Below are positions 32,485 to 42,204 of a stretch of DNA of 64,000 nucleotides, in pieces. Source of the DNA: Rhynchonema sp. JSB1_4. Its lineage: Eukaryota > Nematoda > Chromadorea > Monhysterida > Xyalidae. Location of the stretch: positions 1-64,000 of the forward strand of contig JASAMV010005263.1 in assembly GCA_030248065.1 (NCBI GenBank), read 5' to 3'. The translations under genes were made by a program, and so were the position numbers. The notes under the pieces are model-generated. The model had not been told where the DNA came from and ran no database searches. It saw only the letters and a list, made by a program, of their open reading frames with translations. Within the stretch, counting starts at the first letter, position 1, and each line of letters opens with the position of its first letter.

Positions 32485-33188
32485 TGTTTCAGTAGAAATG
32501 TCAGAATAGGTTTTGGTTCATCGGAGAATATTCTTATAGCACAACAGCGTTCTGACGGGGTCAGTGGTGACAAATCCACAAAAATATAATTTGAATTATA
32601 CTGCTTTTTTGCGATTTCCATGCACTTTTTAAAATACAGGCCGTTAAAGTACGGAAGTAGATTTCGCTGGAAACTAACAAAGTCAGAAAATCCAGCTGGA
32701 AGCAGGAAATAATCGCACTGCTGAAGTAATTTTAAATAAAACCCAGAGCCACGAATACTGTGGGCGCCGATTAGCAACAGAAAATTGCTGTGTTTTTGTG
32801 CAACTAAGAAAATTGACGACAGAAACTGTTGTTGTTGTGGCTTCAAGCTCATATCTTGGATGACGTCATCAAACCAAACAACATTGTAGTCGTTTCCTTC
32901 TTGAACCGTAGGAATTTCGTGATCTCCTTCTTCGGGTAGTCCCATGTAAGCAACCAATCTATCGCCATACTCTTCCTTTAATGCCTGGTACACCGGAGAC
33001 CAGGTAACGTAATAGAGGTATATCTTAGCAATATTTGCTCCTTTGAAGAGCAAATTGAATTGTTGTATAATTTTATGGCCATAGTAAGATTTTCCGAGAC
33101 CAGATCTTCCTAGCAATGCGATTTTAGGCAAAAATTTTGTGACTGACTGAAAACCAAACGGGTAGTCAACTACTTCTTCAGGAGACAT
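32481..33188 (-). CDS. Genome-packaging ATPase (FtsK/HerA type)
   Basis: 235 residues. Walker A is GRSGLGKS and Walker B VVWFDDV, followed by a glutamine-rich helix and an IGAHSIRG segment like the sensor region of A32-type packaging ATPases. This enzyme pumps the linear genome into the capsid. The frame is complete. Its ATG (minus) shares the bases CATG with the ATG of the divergent plus-strand gene at 33187, so no promoter space lies between them. Confidence 0.88.
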   Translation of the reverse strand: MSPEEVVDYPFGFQSVTKFLPKIALLGRSGLGKSYYGHKIIQQFNLLFKGANIAKIYLYYVTWSPVYQALKEEYGDRLVAYMGLPEEGDHEIPTVQEGNDYNVVWFDDVIQDMSLKPQQQQFLSSIFLVAQKHSNFLLLIGAHSIRGSGFYLKLLQQCDYFLLPAGFSDFVSFQRNLLPYFNGLYFKKCMEIAKKQYNSNYIFVDLSPLTPSERCCAIRIFSDEPKPILTFLLKQ

Positions 33189-33529
33189 GGCTGCAAGTCA
33201 CGTGAAACAGTTTGCAATCGGCGAATATTACGGATGGCTGCGAACAATTCCCAACATGCCACCAGAAACGAGTGACATTGAATATGAGTCAATCCCCGTT
33301 AATATCCAGTCGCCAGACGGTCGATTCCCGCTTCTAACTGTGATCAGGGAATACAATTCAAGGAAATATCACTCAATGCACCTGGCACTTGCACAACCCG
33401 TCGCCCCGTACTATATATCACATTGGTGCCAACTACCCGTCATATGCAGCAAGGATCATGAAGTCACATCACCGGCACGTAAGAAACCGGCAGTTTATTC
33501 ATATACATATCAGAGATGAAAGTAAGAAG
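33187..33529 (+). CDS. 5' exon(s) of a Polinton gene split by a retrotransposon
   Basis: A plus-strand gene starts at 33187, directly back-to-back with the ATPase. About 75 residues read well (MAASHVKQFAIGEYYGWLRT at the start), after which two frames compete; the second (YHIGANYPSYAARIM) looks more protein-like, so a frameshift or small intron near 33390-33450 is likely. A good donor (GTAAGA) occurs at 33530. Joining there to the acceptor at 40834 keeps the frame of the downstream piece, so the gypsy element would sit in this gene's intron. The product is unknown. Confidence 0.45.
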
Positions 33530-33564
33530 ATTTCAGCAATATGTAAAGAACCTAGGGTTCCTTA

Positions 33565-33998
33565 TGTGTGTGTATGTATGTTTTCTTCTTTATGATATTA
33601 AATCTCAAGGACCAGGTTACGGTGGTACTAATTTATTATACGGTATACGGTATATGATATAAGGTACGATATGGTTACCGGATGGTTACGGTATACGGTG
33701 GCTTGATGATGGTTGATGGATGAATGCTTTGCTATGGCCTGGGTATATGATTGGATCTCGAGTCTAAGACCTTGGTCCTTATATAGGGTCCCGGCCAGAC
33801 ATCATGACTAATTAAGCCAGACAGATTACTCATCGCTAGTCATAATAATTGTCGTCCCACGCACGTCTACTGCCTATGCAATACATTGTCTGGAGAATTA
33901 ATGACTAATTGCAAATTTCGTAACATTTGCATTCCGCAACTTTAATTTCATCATATTGATGCTCTGGAATATTCTAGGCCCAGCGTGGGAGGAGCATC
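33565..33998 (-). repeat. Possible 3' LTR of the gypsy element
   Basis: On the minus strand this runs from TGTGATGCTCC to a CA-ending ACACACA repeat, about 434 bp, and carries a TATA-like CCCTATATAAGG near 33785. It contains GGTATACGG-type short repeats. Only the TG...CA ends and the TATA support it; no second copy was found. Confidence 0.4.
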
Positions 33999-34006
33999 AC
34001 ACTTCT

Positions 34007-34429
34007 TTACATGTGGTTTCCACTAATTTGAGCTGCGTATGCACCTTTAATCAAATAGGGACATCTTGGTTTTAATAGGGGCTTCGGGTCCCAGAGGACA
34101 ATAGAATTGAGCGTCAGACATGAAGCATCACGCGCTCTGCAGGTGGTTATGTCTCCTAAGTCACTATGTATGAGGCCACGCGAAAACTGTGACACATGAC
34201 CTTTCTCAACTATGATGTTCCAGGATGTGCGACACTGAGTAGCACAGCACCATTTGTAACTGACATCCGTGGGGTGAATAGTACTCCATGTCCGGGCATC
34301 TAGTTTAACAAAATTTAGGTCATGCATCAGACCGGTCGTGCAATGGGTAGCATTGTTGCATGAACGTAGACCTTCTATCCATGCCGAACAGTGAAACTTT
34401 GTAACCGGGACAGTGATTTTCAAAAGCAT
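34007..34429 (-). CDS. Cys-rich frame in the env position of the gypsy element
   Basis: 140 residues with nine or ten Cys and several paired motifs (WCCATQC, TTCRARDASC). It lies between pol and the putative 3' LTR, where errantivirus-type elements keep an envelope gene. It has no signal peptide or TM helix in this piece, so it can be only a fragment. A shortened, indel-rich relative of this stretch appears near 39010-39130. Confidence 0.35.
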   Translation of the reverse strand: MLLKITVPVTKFHCSAWIEGLRSCNNATHCTTGLMHDLNFVKLDARTWSTIHPTDVSYKWCCATQCRTSWNIIVEKGHVSQFSRGLIHSDLGDITTCRARDASCLTLNSIVLWDPKPLLKPRCPYLIKGAYAAQISGNHM

Positions 34430-35161
34430 GTCCTCATGCTTATGTGGCTGTCTGTGTTACAACCGATCATCACAGCCATATACGGTTGAAAAAAGTTTAT
34501 CACATTCTAATCTGTTCCTAGGGTGTTGAGCCAAATACAATTGTGAGAGAATAAAAAAGACAATAAGAGTATATCCCCTCTATTGGTGCAAGGGGGGTAG
34601 TTGTACAAAAGTAAAATTACATGTCCACATAAAAATGTCTTACACACAAAACATAAGCGTTGTTGCACCAAATATATTTAAGGTTGTACATCATAGGCTA
34701 AGATACATGATGTGGTTGTACGCAAATTTGCATAAAATTAACTAAACTCTGTGGTATGTACAAGATTTGTACCCATGGCTTCCAAAGTGACAAACCACAT
34801 GACAATAAGTGAACAAGAATAGAACAAAGGAATTCGTGATAATTATGAAAATTCTTTGGGTTCACGACCCGAGCAAAAGAAATTCATGAAATTACAACAA
34901 AATAAAACAGAATTTTTTTGTGATTTTTTTTGTAATAATTTTCTGACAGAGGAAATAAGAAAAATAAGTAAACGGAAGAGCAGGCCTCGGATAACTGGGA
35001 AGGTTATAATATGTTGCTGTACATCATATCACAGCCCTCTGAGTGATGAAAAGTATAAGCACACACACGTAGGTACGAAGATTAAGGGACTAAATATGTA
35101 GGCTCAACACTGGAAATTCTAATAAGATTTTGGGCGGAAGATAAAATAAAATACTTGATGT
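34430..35161. other. AT-rich stretch of the gypsy element without a gene
   Basis: A, T and short GT tracts; no frame longer than 80 codons with protein character. Confidence 0.4.
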
Positions 35162-36817
35162 TCAATGCGCAGCTGGCTTCACGGCTCTTCGTCTTCTTAC
35201 GGTGGAATCTCGTCGCTCATTTCTTCCTGCTCCTTTTCGTTCCTCTTGTCGTTCTTCTCCTCCTGCTGTTTCTCCTTCTCCTTCTTTTTCTTCTCTTCCT
35301 TCTCCTCGTTGTTTTTGTTCGATTCCTCCTTTCGCAGTCGGATGGTCAGCACTCGAACCCCTGTGAAGAGAACGCAAGTTATACCCATGGGTCACTATCC
35401 TTGGTTCTGGGTGAGTGGCAAATTGCCTCTTTGGGTTCCGGTTTGCACCTCGAGAAGGTTTTGAAACATCTGTGTCACTATCAGTTATATCAGAGATGTT
35501 TGATGCCTCATTACCAATCCTAGGGCATAGTTTCACCTGCTCGTAGTGGTACTGACGAATTCGACTGTTATTTTTGTCATCTATTTCCCGTACGGTAATA
35601 TTAGGAAAACAGACTTTTTGAATCACAAATGGCCCGTTATATTTGTACCGTAACTTTTTGTTTCTGTTCGGTGTGGGGGTTAGTGCTTGTACGTATACTT
35701 TGTCCCCAACGTGCAACTCGGGGCCCCATGCTTTCTTGTCATGCTGATGTTTCATGACGTCCTGTGCTTGTTTCCAATATTGTCGTGCCCACTGCCAAGC
35801 TTCTGTCAATCTTTGTGGGAGCTCAAGCGCATAGTCATCTATGTCTGCCATATATGGTGTGGTGCGGAAATTGAGTGAAATATCTCTTGGGAGCACTGCC
35901 TCTGCCCCATATAACAATGAAAACGGACTCCGTTTTGTGACATCGTGAAGGCTAGTCCTATAGGCAAATAGAATGTATGGCAAGTGTTTGGGCCACGATG
36001 TTTCATGGCCCTGCGCATAAAAACTCAATGCCGTGACTAAAGTTTTGTTTACCCGTTCTACTTGGCCATTTGTTTGTTGCCGATATGGGAGAGAGAATAA
36101 TTGTTTAATGTTGCACAAGCGACAGACTTCTGCAATTAGGTCACTCGTGTAGTTGACGCCTTGATCACTCAATATTTCCTCTGGACAAGAATGATAACAG
36201 ATGACATGTTCAACTAGGGCACGCGCAGTTGTTGTTGCGTCGATATTTGTGGTTGGGACAACAATAGGCCACCTGGTGAGGGCATCAGAAAAGACAATCA
36301 TGTACTTATAGCGCTCAGGGGGGTCCGATTCAGGTAGGGGGCCTACACAATCCATTGAAACACGGGCAAAGCTGCGTGCGGGAATGGGTAGGGGTTGTAA
36401 TTCAGCCTTGTGCTTTCTGGTTGTGTCTTTATGTCTTTGGCACTCAATGCACTGGCGCACATGGTCATAAATATCACGATATTGGCGTGGCCACCAGTAG
36501 CGTGCTCTGATTTTCGAGAAAGTTTTGGATACACCAAAATGTCCTGCCATGCGGTCATCATGATTTGCATGAATAATTTCTTGTCGCATGTCGTGTGGTA
36601 CAACTAAGAGGGCGACTCTCTCCCTTTTTCCGTCTAAGTAATGCAGAATATCCTCCAAAATTTCGAATCGGTCAGCGTCAAATGCCATTATTCGGTGGGC
36701 TTCAGATTTAAGTGGGATAGGAGTGTCACGTTTGAGGTAGCTTATGATGTGTGCAAGTGTGGCATCTTGTGCCTGCAATTCCAGAAAGGTACATTCATTC
36801 TGACTACACACGCTCAA
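35162..36817 (-). CDS. Ty3/gypsy integrase domain with charged tail
   Basis: 551 residues, open. The zinc-binding HHCC module is present (H...H in HANHDDRMAGHFG and C...C in CIECQRH). The core D,D,E triad follows (VSMDCVG, LSDQGVNY, NGQVERVNKTL), and then a chromodomain-less C-terminal part with a GAEAVLP motif and an Arg/Glu-rich low-complexity tail. Integrases join the cDNA to host DNA. The frame is separated from RNase H by a frame change near 36830. Confidence 0.88.
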   Translation of the reverse strand: MSVCSQNECTFLELQAQDATLAHIISYLKRDTPIPLKSEAHRIMAFDADRFEILEDILHYLDGKRERVALLVVPHDMRQEIIHANHDDRMAGHFGVSKTFSKIRARYWWPRQYRDIYDHVRQCIECQRHKDTTRKHKAELQPLPIPARSFARVSMDCVGPLPESDPPERYKYMIVFSDALTRWPIVVPTTNIDATTTARALVEHVICYHSCPEEILSDQGVNYTSDLIAEVCRLCNIKQLFSLPYRQQTNGQVERVNKTLVTALSFYAQGHETSWPKHLPYILFAYRTSLHDVTKRSPFSLLYGAEAVLPRDISLNFRTTPYMADIDDYALELPQRLTEAWQWARQYWKQAQDVMKHQHDKKAWGPELHVGDKVYVQALTPTPNRNKKLRYKYNGPFVIQKVCFPNITVREIDDKNNSRIRQYHYEQVKLCPRIGNEASNISDITDSDTDVSKPSRGANRNPKRQFATHPEPRIVTHGYNLRSLHRGSSADHPTAKGGIEQKQRGEGREEKEGEGETAGGEERQEERKGAGRNERRDSTVRRRRAVKPAAH

Positions 36818-36836
36818 ATCACTGGCATCAGATTTA

Positions 36837-38195
36837 CTACGATGCTGTACATAGAGTGCTAAGCACGCTATATGTATGGTGCATCCGTGGAGGTGGGTAG
36901 GCGCACGTCGGTTTCATAGAGCACTGACAAGGGCAAGTGTAGTGGACATGCCTACTGTTACCATGCGCGTAACACGCGTTGATCGGTAACTCAATACCGA
37001 CATCGAGGCTAGCGTAGCAGTCGTCTGTTTGAGCTTGGTCAACAGGAAACCGTGACAAGGCATCACATGCTTTTTTTGATTTGCCACTACGGTAGATAAT
37101 TGTGCAATCGTAGGACTGCAACCCGGCAATCCATTTTTCCATTCTGGGCGTTGTTGGTTGACTTTTTAGTAAGTAACACAAAGGCTGGTGGTCTGAGTAA
37201 ATTTCCACCTTTTGCCCATAGACATATTCGCGAAACTTTTTCAAGGATCACAGGACACAGGCAACTTCGATTTCAATTGCGCTGAATTTCTGCTCTCCTG
37301 GCGTTAGAGTTCTTGAGGCAAACGCAATTATTTGTATTTTTCCGTCGTCATTTTTCTGTGACAGTGTACTTCCTAGGCCCTTATAACTCGCGTCGCACTC
37401 AATTATAAAACTGCGATCATATTGCGGTAGCTTTAACGTGCTGTCGGCCGTTAAAGCGTCTTTCAGCTCGTTGAATGCGCGTTCGCATGCCTCGGACCAA
37501 ATGAATGGTGTGGACTTGGTCATGAGATTAGTGAGTGGAGCAGCCATCTGACTGAAGTTCTTGATGAACTTTCGGTAATAAGAAACTAGACCATGAAATG
37601 ATCGTAGCGAGGTTAAATCAGTTGGCTTGGGGAAGTGCTTTATGGCGCGCACCTTAGACTCGACTGGTTGAAGTCCGTCCGATGAGATCATGTAACCTAA
37701 GTATCGCAGTTTCGACTTGAAAAAGTTACATTTTCTCATTTTTGCTCTCAACTTTGCTCCACGTAATCGGTCAAAGACTTCAGTGAGATGTGCAATGTGT
37801 TCATCAAAAGTTTTTGACATAATTAGACAGTCGTCTACATAGCACCAGACGGAGTGGCCAAGGAGACCTGAGAAGACAATAGATACGAGCTTTTGAAAAA
37901 CTCTGGCTGAGTTCTTGAGCCCTTGTGGTAACCATAATGAGTGATAAAAGAGGTCTTATCCATGGTGTCTCTTGTAATGGGGATTTGGAAAAACCCTTGT
38001 AGTAAATCTACTGAGCTGAGGTATCGTGTGTTCTTGAGATTGCTGAGAACTGAATCTATATTTGGTAGTGGCCATCTTTGGGCTTTTGTGACCTCATTAA
38101 TCGAGCGGTAATCTATTGTTAGTCTCCAGGAGGCAAGGCCAGCATTTTTCTCTGGCTTAGGTACTAGACATACGGGACTTGCATAAGGGCCATTC
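36837..38195 (-). pseudogene. Broken reverse transcriptase-RNase H of the gypsy element
   Basis: RT motifs are SSVDLLQGFFQIPI (motif A) near 38020 and YVDD near 37830. Between them a few codons are missing and the frame changes near 37950. The palm/connection and the first part of RNase H (IIECDASYKGLGS) run in one frame to a TGA at 37248-37250. The frame then resumes with KKFREYVYG and SDHQPL, so one codon (usually Trp here) became a stop. RNase H ends at 36837. The protein cannot be made as one piece. Confidence 0.85.
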
Positions 38196-39860
38196 CCTTC
38201 AGTTTTTCACATTTTCTTATTTCTCTTCCCGTCCTTTAGCCGCTTAAAGTTCCTCACTCAATTAATCATCTACAGCTATCCTCCATCGTTACTATAAATT
38301 GAGGAAAATTTAAGTATATTCCCCGCCGTCCCCTCAGTACTTTCCGAAACCATCCACTTTTCTTGTTGCTAAAAAAAGACTTCCCATCTCAGCAGTTTTC
38401 AGCGAGGATCGACTCTTTTGTTTCCACATCTCTTTGTTTGAGAGTGCACGTTTAAAACTTGCCACACTTAGCATCCTAACCGCAGGGGACCTAAAAAGCT
38501 CCAGAAATGTTCCAAAAAACGCAGCTGATTCTCAGCAAGAACGGGCACCTTCCTCTCAATTCCATTGCCGGATTTACACACCTTCTGTCCTGACAGTAAA
38601 ACCGGAGCACTTTTATCTACCGTGTGATTCGAATAAAGTCAGGACAGAAGCATTCCGACACAAGCACAGAGGACATATTAGCCCTCCAATTTCTATTAGT
38701 ATGGCTTTCATTCCAATTAGGGATAAGTAGTATAACATTCAAAACGAAAATTAGTAGGAAACTAGGTCATCGTTACCAAGGGTCTATAGGATCACTTACT
38801 TTCACTTTCACCTTGAATTAGGAGTAGACTGTTCCTTCAATTATCCATCTAATCCGTACGTATCAAGATGGATAAACGTCCGTTCCCGGCCTTTCTTCCC
38901 CGTTGCCGGAACCTTATAACACTTGGGTGCAACTTTTAAAAGTTATCGATACAAGTATTCTTTTTCTTTACATCGTGAAAGCTGCTTGCTCAGGGAGAAG
39001 AGGTTCCACTATTAGCTCGTATGCACCTTTAATCAATAGACATCGTTTTAATCTGCCAAGGACACCAACATAAGCATCACGCGCTCCAGTTCATATAGGC
39101 CACGAAACTTAATGCCTTTCTCTATATTCGGGCGACAAGAGACACACATAAAATCCGTTCTTTAACACACATGCATTGACAACCTTACAAAATTACCGGG
39201 AAGGACCTTTTTTTTTATGGTGAGCGTAACTTCGAGAATTTTCTTTTCAGCGTCCTCTCCCCCTATTCGGTCCAACATTACTTCTTTGTAAATCAGGACA
39301 TTCCATCACAAAAAGATTTTCACCTTACCCCGCCCATCCATCGCCCGAACAACATCCCGCGCATCGGGGCGCTGAGGCTGCTACTCCCTGACCGCAATGT
39401 CCCGATTCGATTTCGCTTCCCTCCCTCCGAACCCTTACAATCGACCATCTCGCTTCTTCTCTGCCTATTTTAGTGTGTGAGCTCAGGAGGTGCAGGATAG
39501 CCTAGATGACCGACCATAGACATCTCAGGTACCGTCTCCAATAGGGTGCGTTGTTGAAATCAGAAATAACACCTCCCCTCTGATCAAATGGGTGCATCGC
39601 TTTTAACTCACCCTCGCCCCCCCCCCTTCACCCCTCCTATCACTCGCTCAGCCGCCCCCCGTTCCGTCACCGGTCCCCCCACCCGCCTTCAACAGAAGAA
39701 TCACTCTCGCCTAACATCGGGGTTTTGGTCTTAATTTCATGTTTCTGTGGACTTTGTGTTGATTACCTACATCAAGTCTCAGATTCCAACCCTCTTAGTA
39801 ATGACATTTTCTACCCTCCTCGTAGGGTACTTTTACTATAGCCCGCGCGTTCCAGATTTA
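38196..39860. other. Disordered stretch between RT and gag
   Basis: The gag C-terminus, protease and RT fingers should be here but no frame shows them. The segment near 39010-39130 looks like an indel-filled version of 34030-34250 (shared GTATGCACCTTTAATCAA and GCATCACGCGCTC). This suggests either a rearranged remnant or uncorrected sequence. Confidence 0.45.
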
Positions 39861-40589
39861 CTATCGCTCTCCTCGTTCAAGATTACAGCCCTTTGTAGAC
39901 CCAATTTTCCTTATACTTTCCTCTAATTCCTTCTTGACCCATCGCATCTGCTGATTTCCAGGTTGGAATTTTGTTTGCTGCAATATCTTGTCTATTTTTC
40001 GTTCCAGCCAGTCATCTGCAGCCAACTCTCGTTTATGTGGTGTAGAACAATTTAGTGTTGCACCGGATGCGTCAATTTGACCCTTCAATATCGCTCCTTC
40101 ATAGCGTAGCTCGTAATTGTGTATGTAGGTGATAAGCTCATCCCAATCGTCAGGCAACGTTGGGCATGTGCGCACGAACGTACTTAGATGTGGCAGTAAA
40201 CCATTAAGCAGGCAGCTCTTCAGCATTTCACGTGCATCGTCGCCTGGTTGTTTGTTGTAGCTGTTTTCATAAAGCGCTTCTAATTCGCAAGCGAACGTCA
40301 AAACACTCTCGCCAACTTTTTGCGATCGTTTCAGCAGATACTGAGATTGCACATCCCCAGCCTCTTGTTTTCGAAAGTCTTTGATAAGCTGCTGTGATAA
40401 CAGCTTGAAATCCGCTTTGGTTGCATCACTGTACTTCTCGAACTTACTAGCAGCTGGGCCAGCAAGCAAAACACGCACAATTCCTGCTTTTTGTTCATCT
40501 TTGTATCCAAATGTTAGTTTATCGACTTGTTTCAACCAAGAACGAATGTTACAATTAATGGTGTCACCACAAACTATCCAATTTGGCAC
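39861..40589 (-). CDS. Gag-like protein of the gypsy element
   Basis: 242 residues, helical. The start (an INCNIRSWLKQVDKLT segment followed by VRVLLAGPAASKF) and a central part with LLKRSQKVGESVLTFACEL match the capsid region of Ty3/gypsy gag proteins (retrotrans_gag). The zinc knuckle expected downstream is missing, so the frame is likely truncated at its 3' side. Confidence 0.7.
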   Translation of the reverse strand: MPNWIVCGDTINCNIRSWLKQVDKLTFGYKDEQKAGIVRVLLAGPAASKFEKYSDATKADFKLLSQQLIKDFRKQEAGDVQSQYLLKRSQKVGESVLTFACELEALYENSYNKQPGDDAREMLKSCLLNGLLPHLSTFVRTCPTLPDDWDELITYIHNYELRYEGAILKGQIDASGATLNCSTPHKRELAADDWLERKIDKILQQTKFQPGNQQMRWVKKELEESIRKIGSTKGCNLERGER

Positions 40590-40590
40590 T

Positions 40591-40834
40591 CACATATATT
40601 ATGGGTTGGGTATGGGTCTTTTCAACTTTTCTAGGACATCCTTCTTCAACAAGCTTTTCATTCTAGTTCAATATACTGTACGTCAAGCAGTAAAACAATA
40701 GTGCTGGCCGCTGGGGATCGGATGATCGCGTTCTCGATGAACTCAAAACCTGGAACACTACCTGCGCTTGAGTACAAAGTGGGTGTATATCACTAAGTTG
40801 TTTCTCTGGTGACGCCAAAAGGTGCCCATTTCAG
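40591..40834. other. Junction between the gypsy 5' side and the next Polinton exon
   Basis: The retroelement leader and 5' LTR would be expected here but no LTR copy, primer-binding site or target duplication is recognised. The stretch ends in an acceptor (CATTTCAG at 40827-40834). Confidence 0.4.
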
Positions 40835-41683
40835 AACGAATCAATTTTGCAAGCCGATTATCAGCAAATCTGCATTTCTGGCGTTGAGTACGATGACGAG
40901 ACTGACACGTTCTTGCGACTAAACATGTCAAAAATGACCACCGGCAAGTACATGATGGTGGACGTTCTGGGCTCCCTTGATCAACCGTGCACGTGGCAAA
41001 TAACCAGATATTGTGTTCCGAACAACCATCTGTTCTCTTTACACACTGTAAAAGGCGCTGACATGTTCTACTTGGAAGCTGTAACCAAAAGTGCAATTCG
41101 CCGTGACCTTTGCCGCAGTTGGAAGATTGTCCGAATCCGCAAAGACCAAACGGCTACAACGTATCTACCAGTCACAAAGCCGTGTTACGTGAATGACAAC
41201 ATAATGAGCCACTTTGGTTCGCGCAAGTGCCGCGGAAAATGTCTTCTGCAGTGGGAGGGCATGACTGTCTACAAGCGAAAGCTTGTGATCTATGCGCTTG
41301 GTCCTCGGTGGTCCGTGCATTTCTTCTGGATAAATTTGGACGATGACAACCAAACATATGAACTGGAACACTTCATTTCAATTACGGTGCCTGTCGCAAA
41401 ACCGTCGTGGAAACCAAACTTTCACCCGTCTGGCGACCATCTTGTGTGCATTGTGAAACATCATCGGCAACATTCATATGGCCTCGATCCAGCTCACGTC
41501 GTTATTATTGGCATGGATCCGCTGCCTCTGGCACAGTTGTGTGCAAGTGTTGAGCATAAAAATGCGGCGAAGAATAACTATGACTGGAACCACGTGCTTC
41601 GCAACACCAACCCTTGTATGCGAGAAATATTGAAAAGCACCAGCTCTATGGACACAATAAAATTCACCACCAAGTACGAGTGA
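40835..41683 (+). CDS. 3' exon of a Polinton gene of unknown function
   Basis: The frame starts after an acceptor at 40834 and ends TGA at 41681-41683, about 282 codons. It is beta-rich with no signal or membrane segment (for example TTGKYMMVDVLGS, then RWSVHFFWINLDDD). The 5' exon may be at 33187-33529, on the other side of the gypsy element. I do not recognise it; the folded character and length suggest a virion or regulatory protein. Confidence 0.6.
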   Translation, partial: NESILQADYQQICISGVEYDDETDTFLRLNMSKMTTGKYMMVDVLGSLDQPCTWQITRYCVPNNHLFSLHTVKGADMFYLEAVTKSAIRRDLCRSWKIVRIRKDQTATTYLPVTKPCYVNDNIMSHFGSRKCRGKCLLQWEGMTVYKRKLVIYALGPRWSVHFFWINLDDDNQTYELEHFISITVPVAKPSWKPNFHPSGDHLVCIVKHHRQHSYGLDPAHVVIIGMDPLPLAQLCASVEHKNAAKNNYDWNHVLRNTNPCMREILKSTSSMDTIKFTTKYE

Positions 41684-41700
41684 GTGCATATGTTTAGTCA

Positions 41701-42204
41701 TTATTTATTCGACAGCAGCGTATGAATGTGTGCTGGTGATTGATTAAACAATTTATAAATCATTTGGGCAACAAAATTATTATTTCGAGATGCATCTTTT
41801 GAAAAACGATTTATAATGTCTATGATTGAGTGATTTTTAACTAGCAGATATGCAAACACAATACAATAAGTCCAGTCATTTGCATCAGTGGCTTTATGAA
41901 GTGGTTCTGTTAAAAAATAAATCCCGGGAAAGTTTTGACTAAGAAACATCTGTAACGTGGCGCCATAAGCCGATGGATGAATTGCTTTTGGGGACAGAAA
42001 CAGGCTTTGTTCTGATAGTGGCTTTATTGCTAAAAGCGCTGGTGTCTTATTCTCTGCACTTAGTACAATCGCAAAATTCCAGTTGTTGGGATCTATTCCT
42101 TCTGACAGACCAAAAATATTTTCCGCGCTATAAATTCCGCGAAATCTTCGTGCAACGTTCTCATCCAAGCCAGCCATTACCCTAGTCAAAAATTGAAAGG
42201 ACAT
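41701..42204 (-). CDS. Adenain/Ulp1-like protease homologue lacking catalytic residues
   Basis: 167 residues. The layout follows the Polinton cysteine protease: an N-terminal GIYSAENIF segment (family F-x-G-V-F/Y), a segment where family members carry GTHW, and a C-terminal helix with DIINRFSKDA like the family's final helix. The His-containing GTHW position reads NKTPALLAI, and the catalytic C-G-x-x-C helix start reads NDWTYCIVFAYLL, where Trp replaces the first Cys and the Gly is missing. If this is the protease, both catalytic His and Cys are lost and only a fold or scaffold role could remain. It is divergent from dUTPase with overlapping ATGs. Confidence 0.52.
   Translation of the reverse strand: MSFQFLTRVMAGLDENVARRFRGIYSAENIFGLSEGIDPNNWNFAIVLSAENKTPALLAIKPLSEQSLFLSPKAIHPSAYGATLQMFLSQNFPGIYFLTEPLHKATDANDWTYCIVFAYLLVKNHSIIDIINRFSKDASRNNNFVAQMIYKLFNQSPAHIHTLLSNK

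Larger units (their letters stand above)
33565..40590 (-). mobile_element. Defective Ty3/gypsy retrotransposon nested in the Polinton
   Basis: In minus-strand order: gag-like frame (40589-39861), a disordered stretch (39860-38200), reverse transcriptase, RNase H, integrase, an env-position frame, and a possible 3' LTR. No 5' LTR copy is recognised next to gag, and the RT has a small deletion with frame change and a TGA before RNase H. The element is therefore dead or badly assembled. Exact outer limits are not fixed, since no matching LTR pair or target duplication was found. Confidence 0.85.

Noticed and set aside
35165..35523. Plus-strand Leu/Phe/Ser-rich frames near 35.2 kb
   Set aside because: They are the reverse of the charged low-complexity tail of the gypsy integrase frame.
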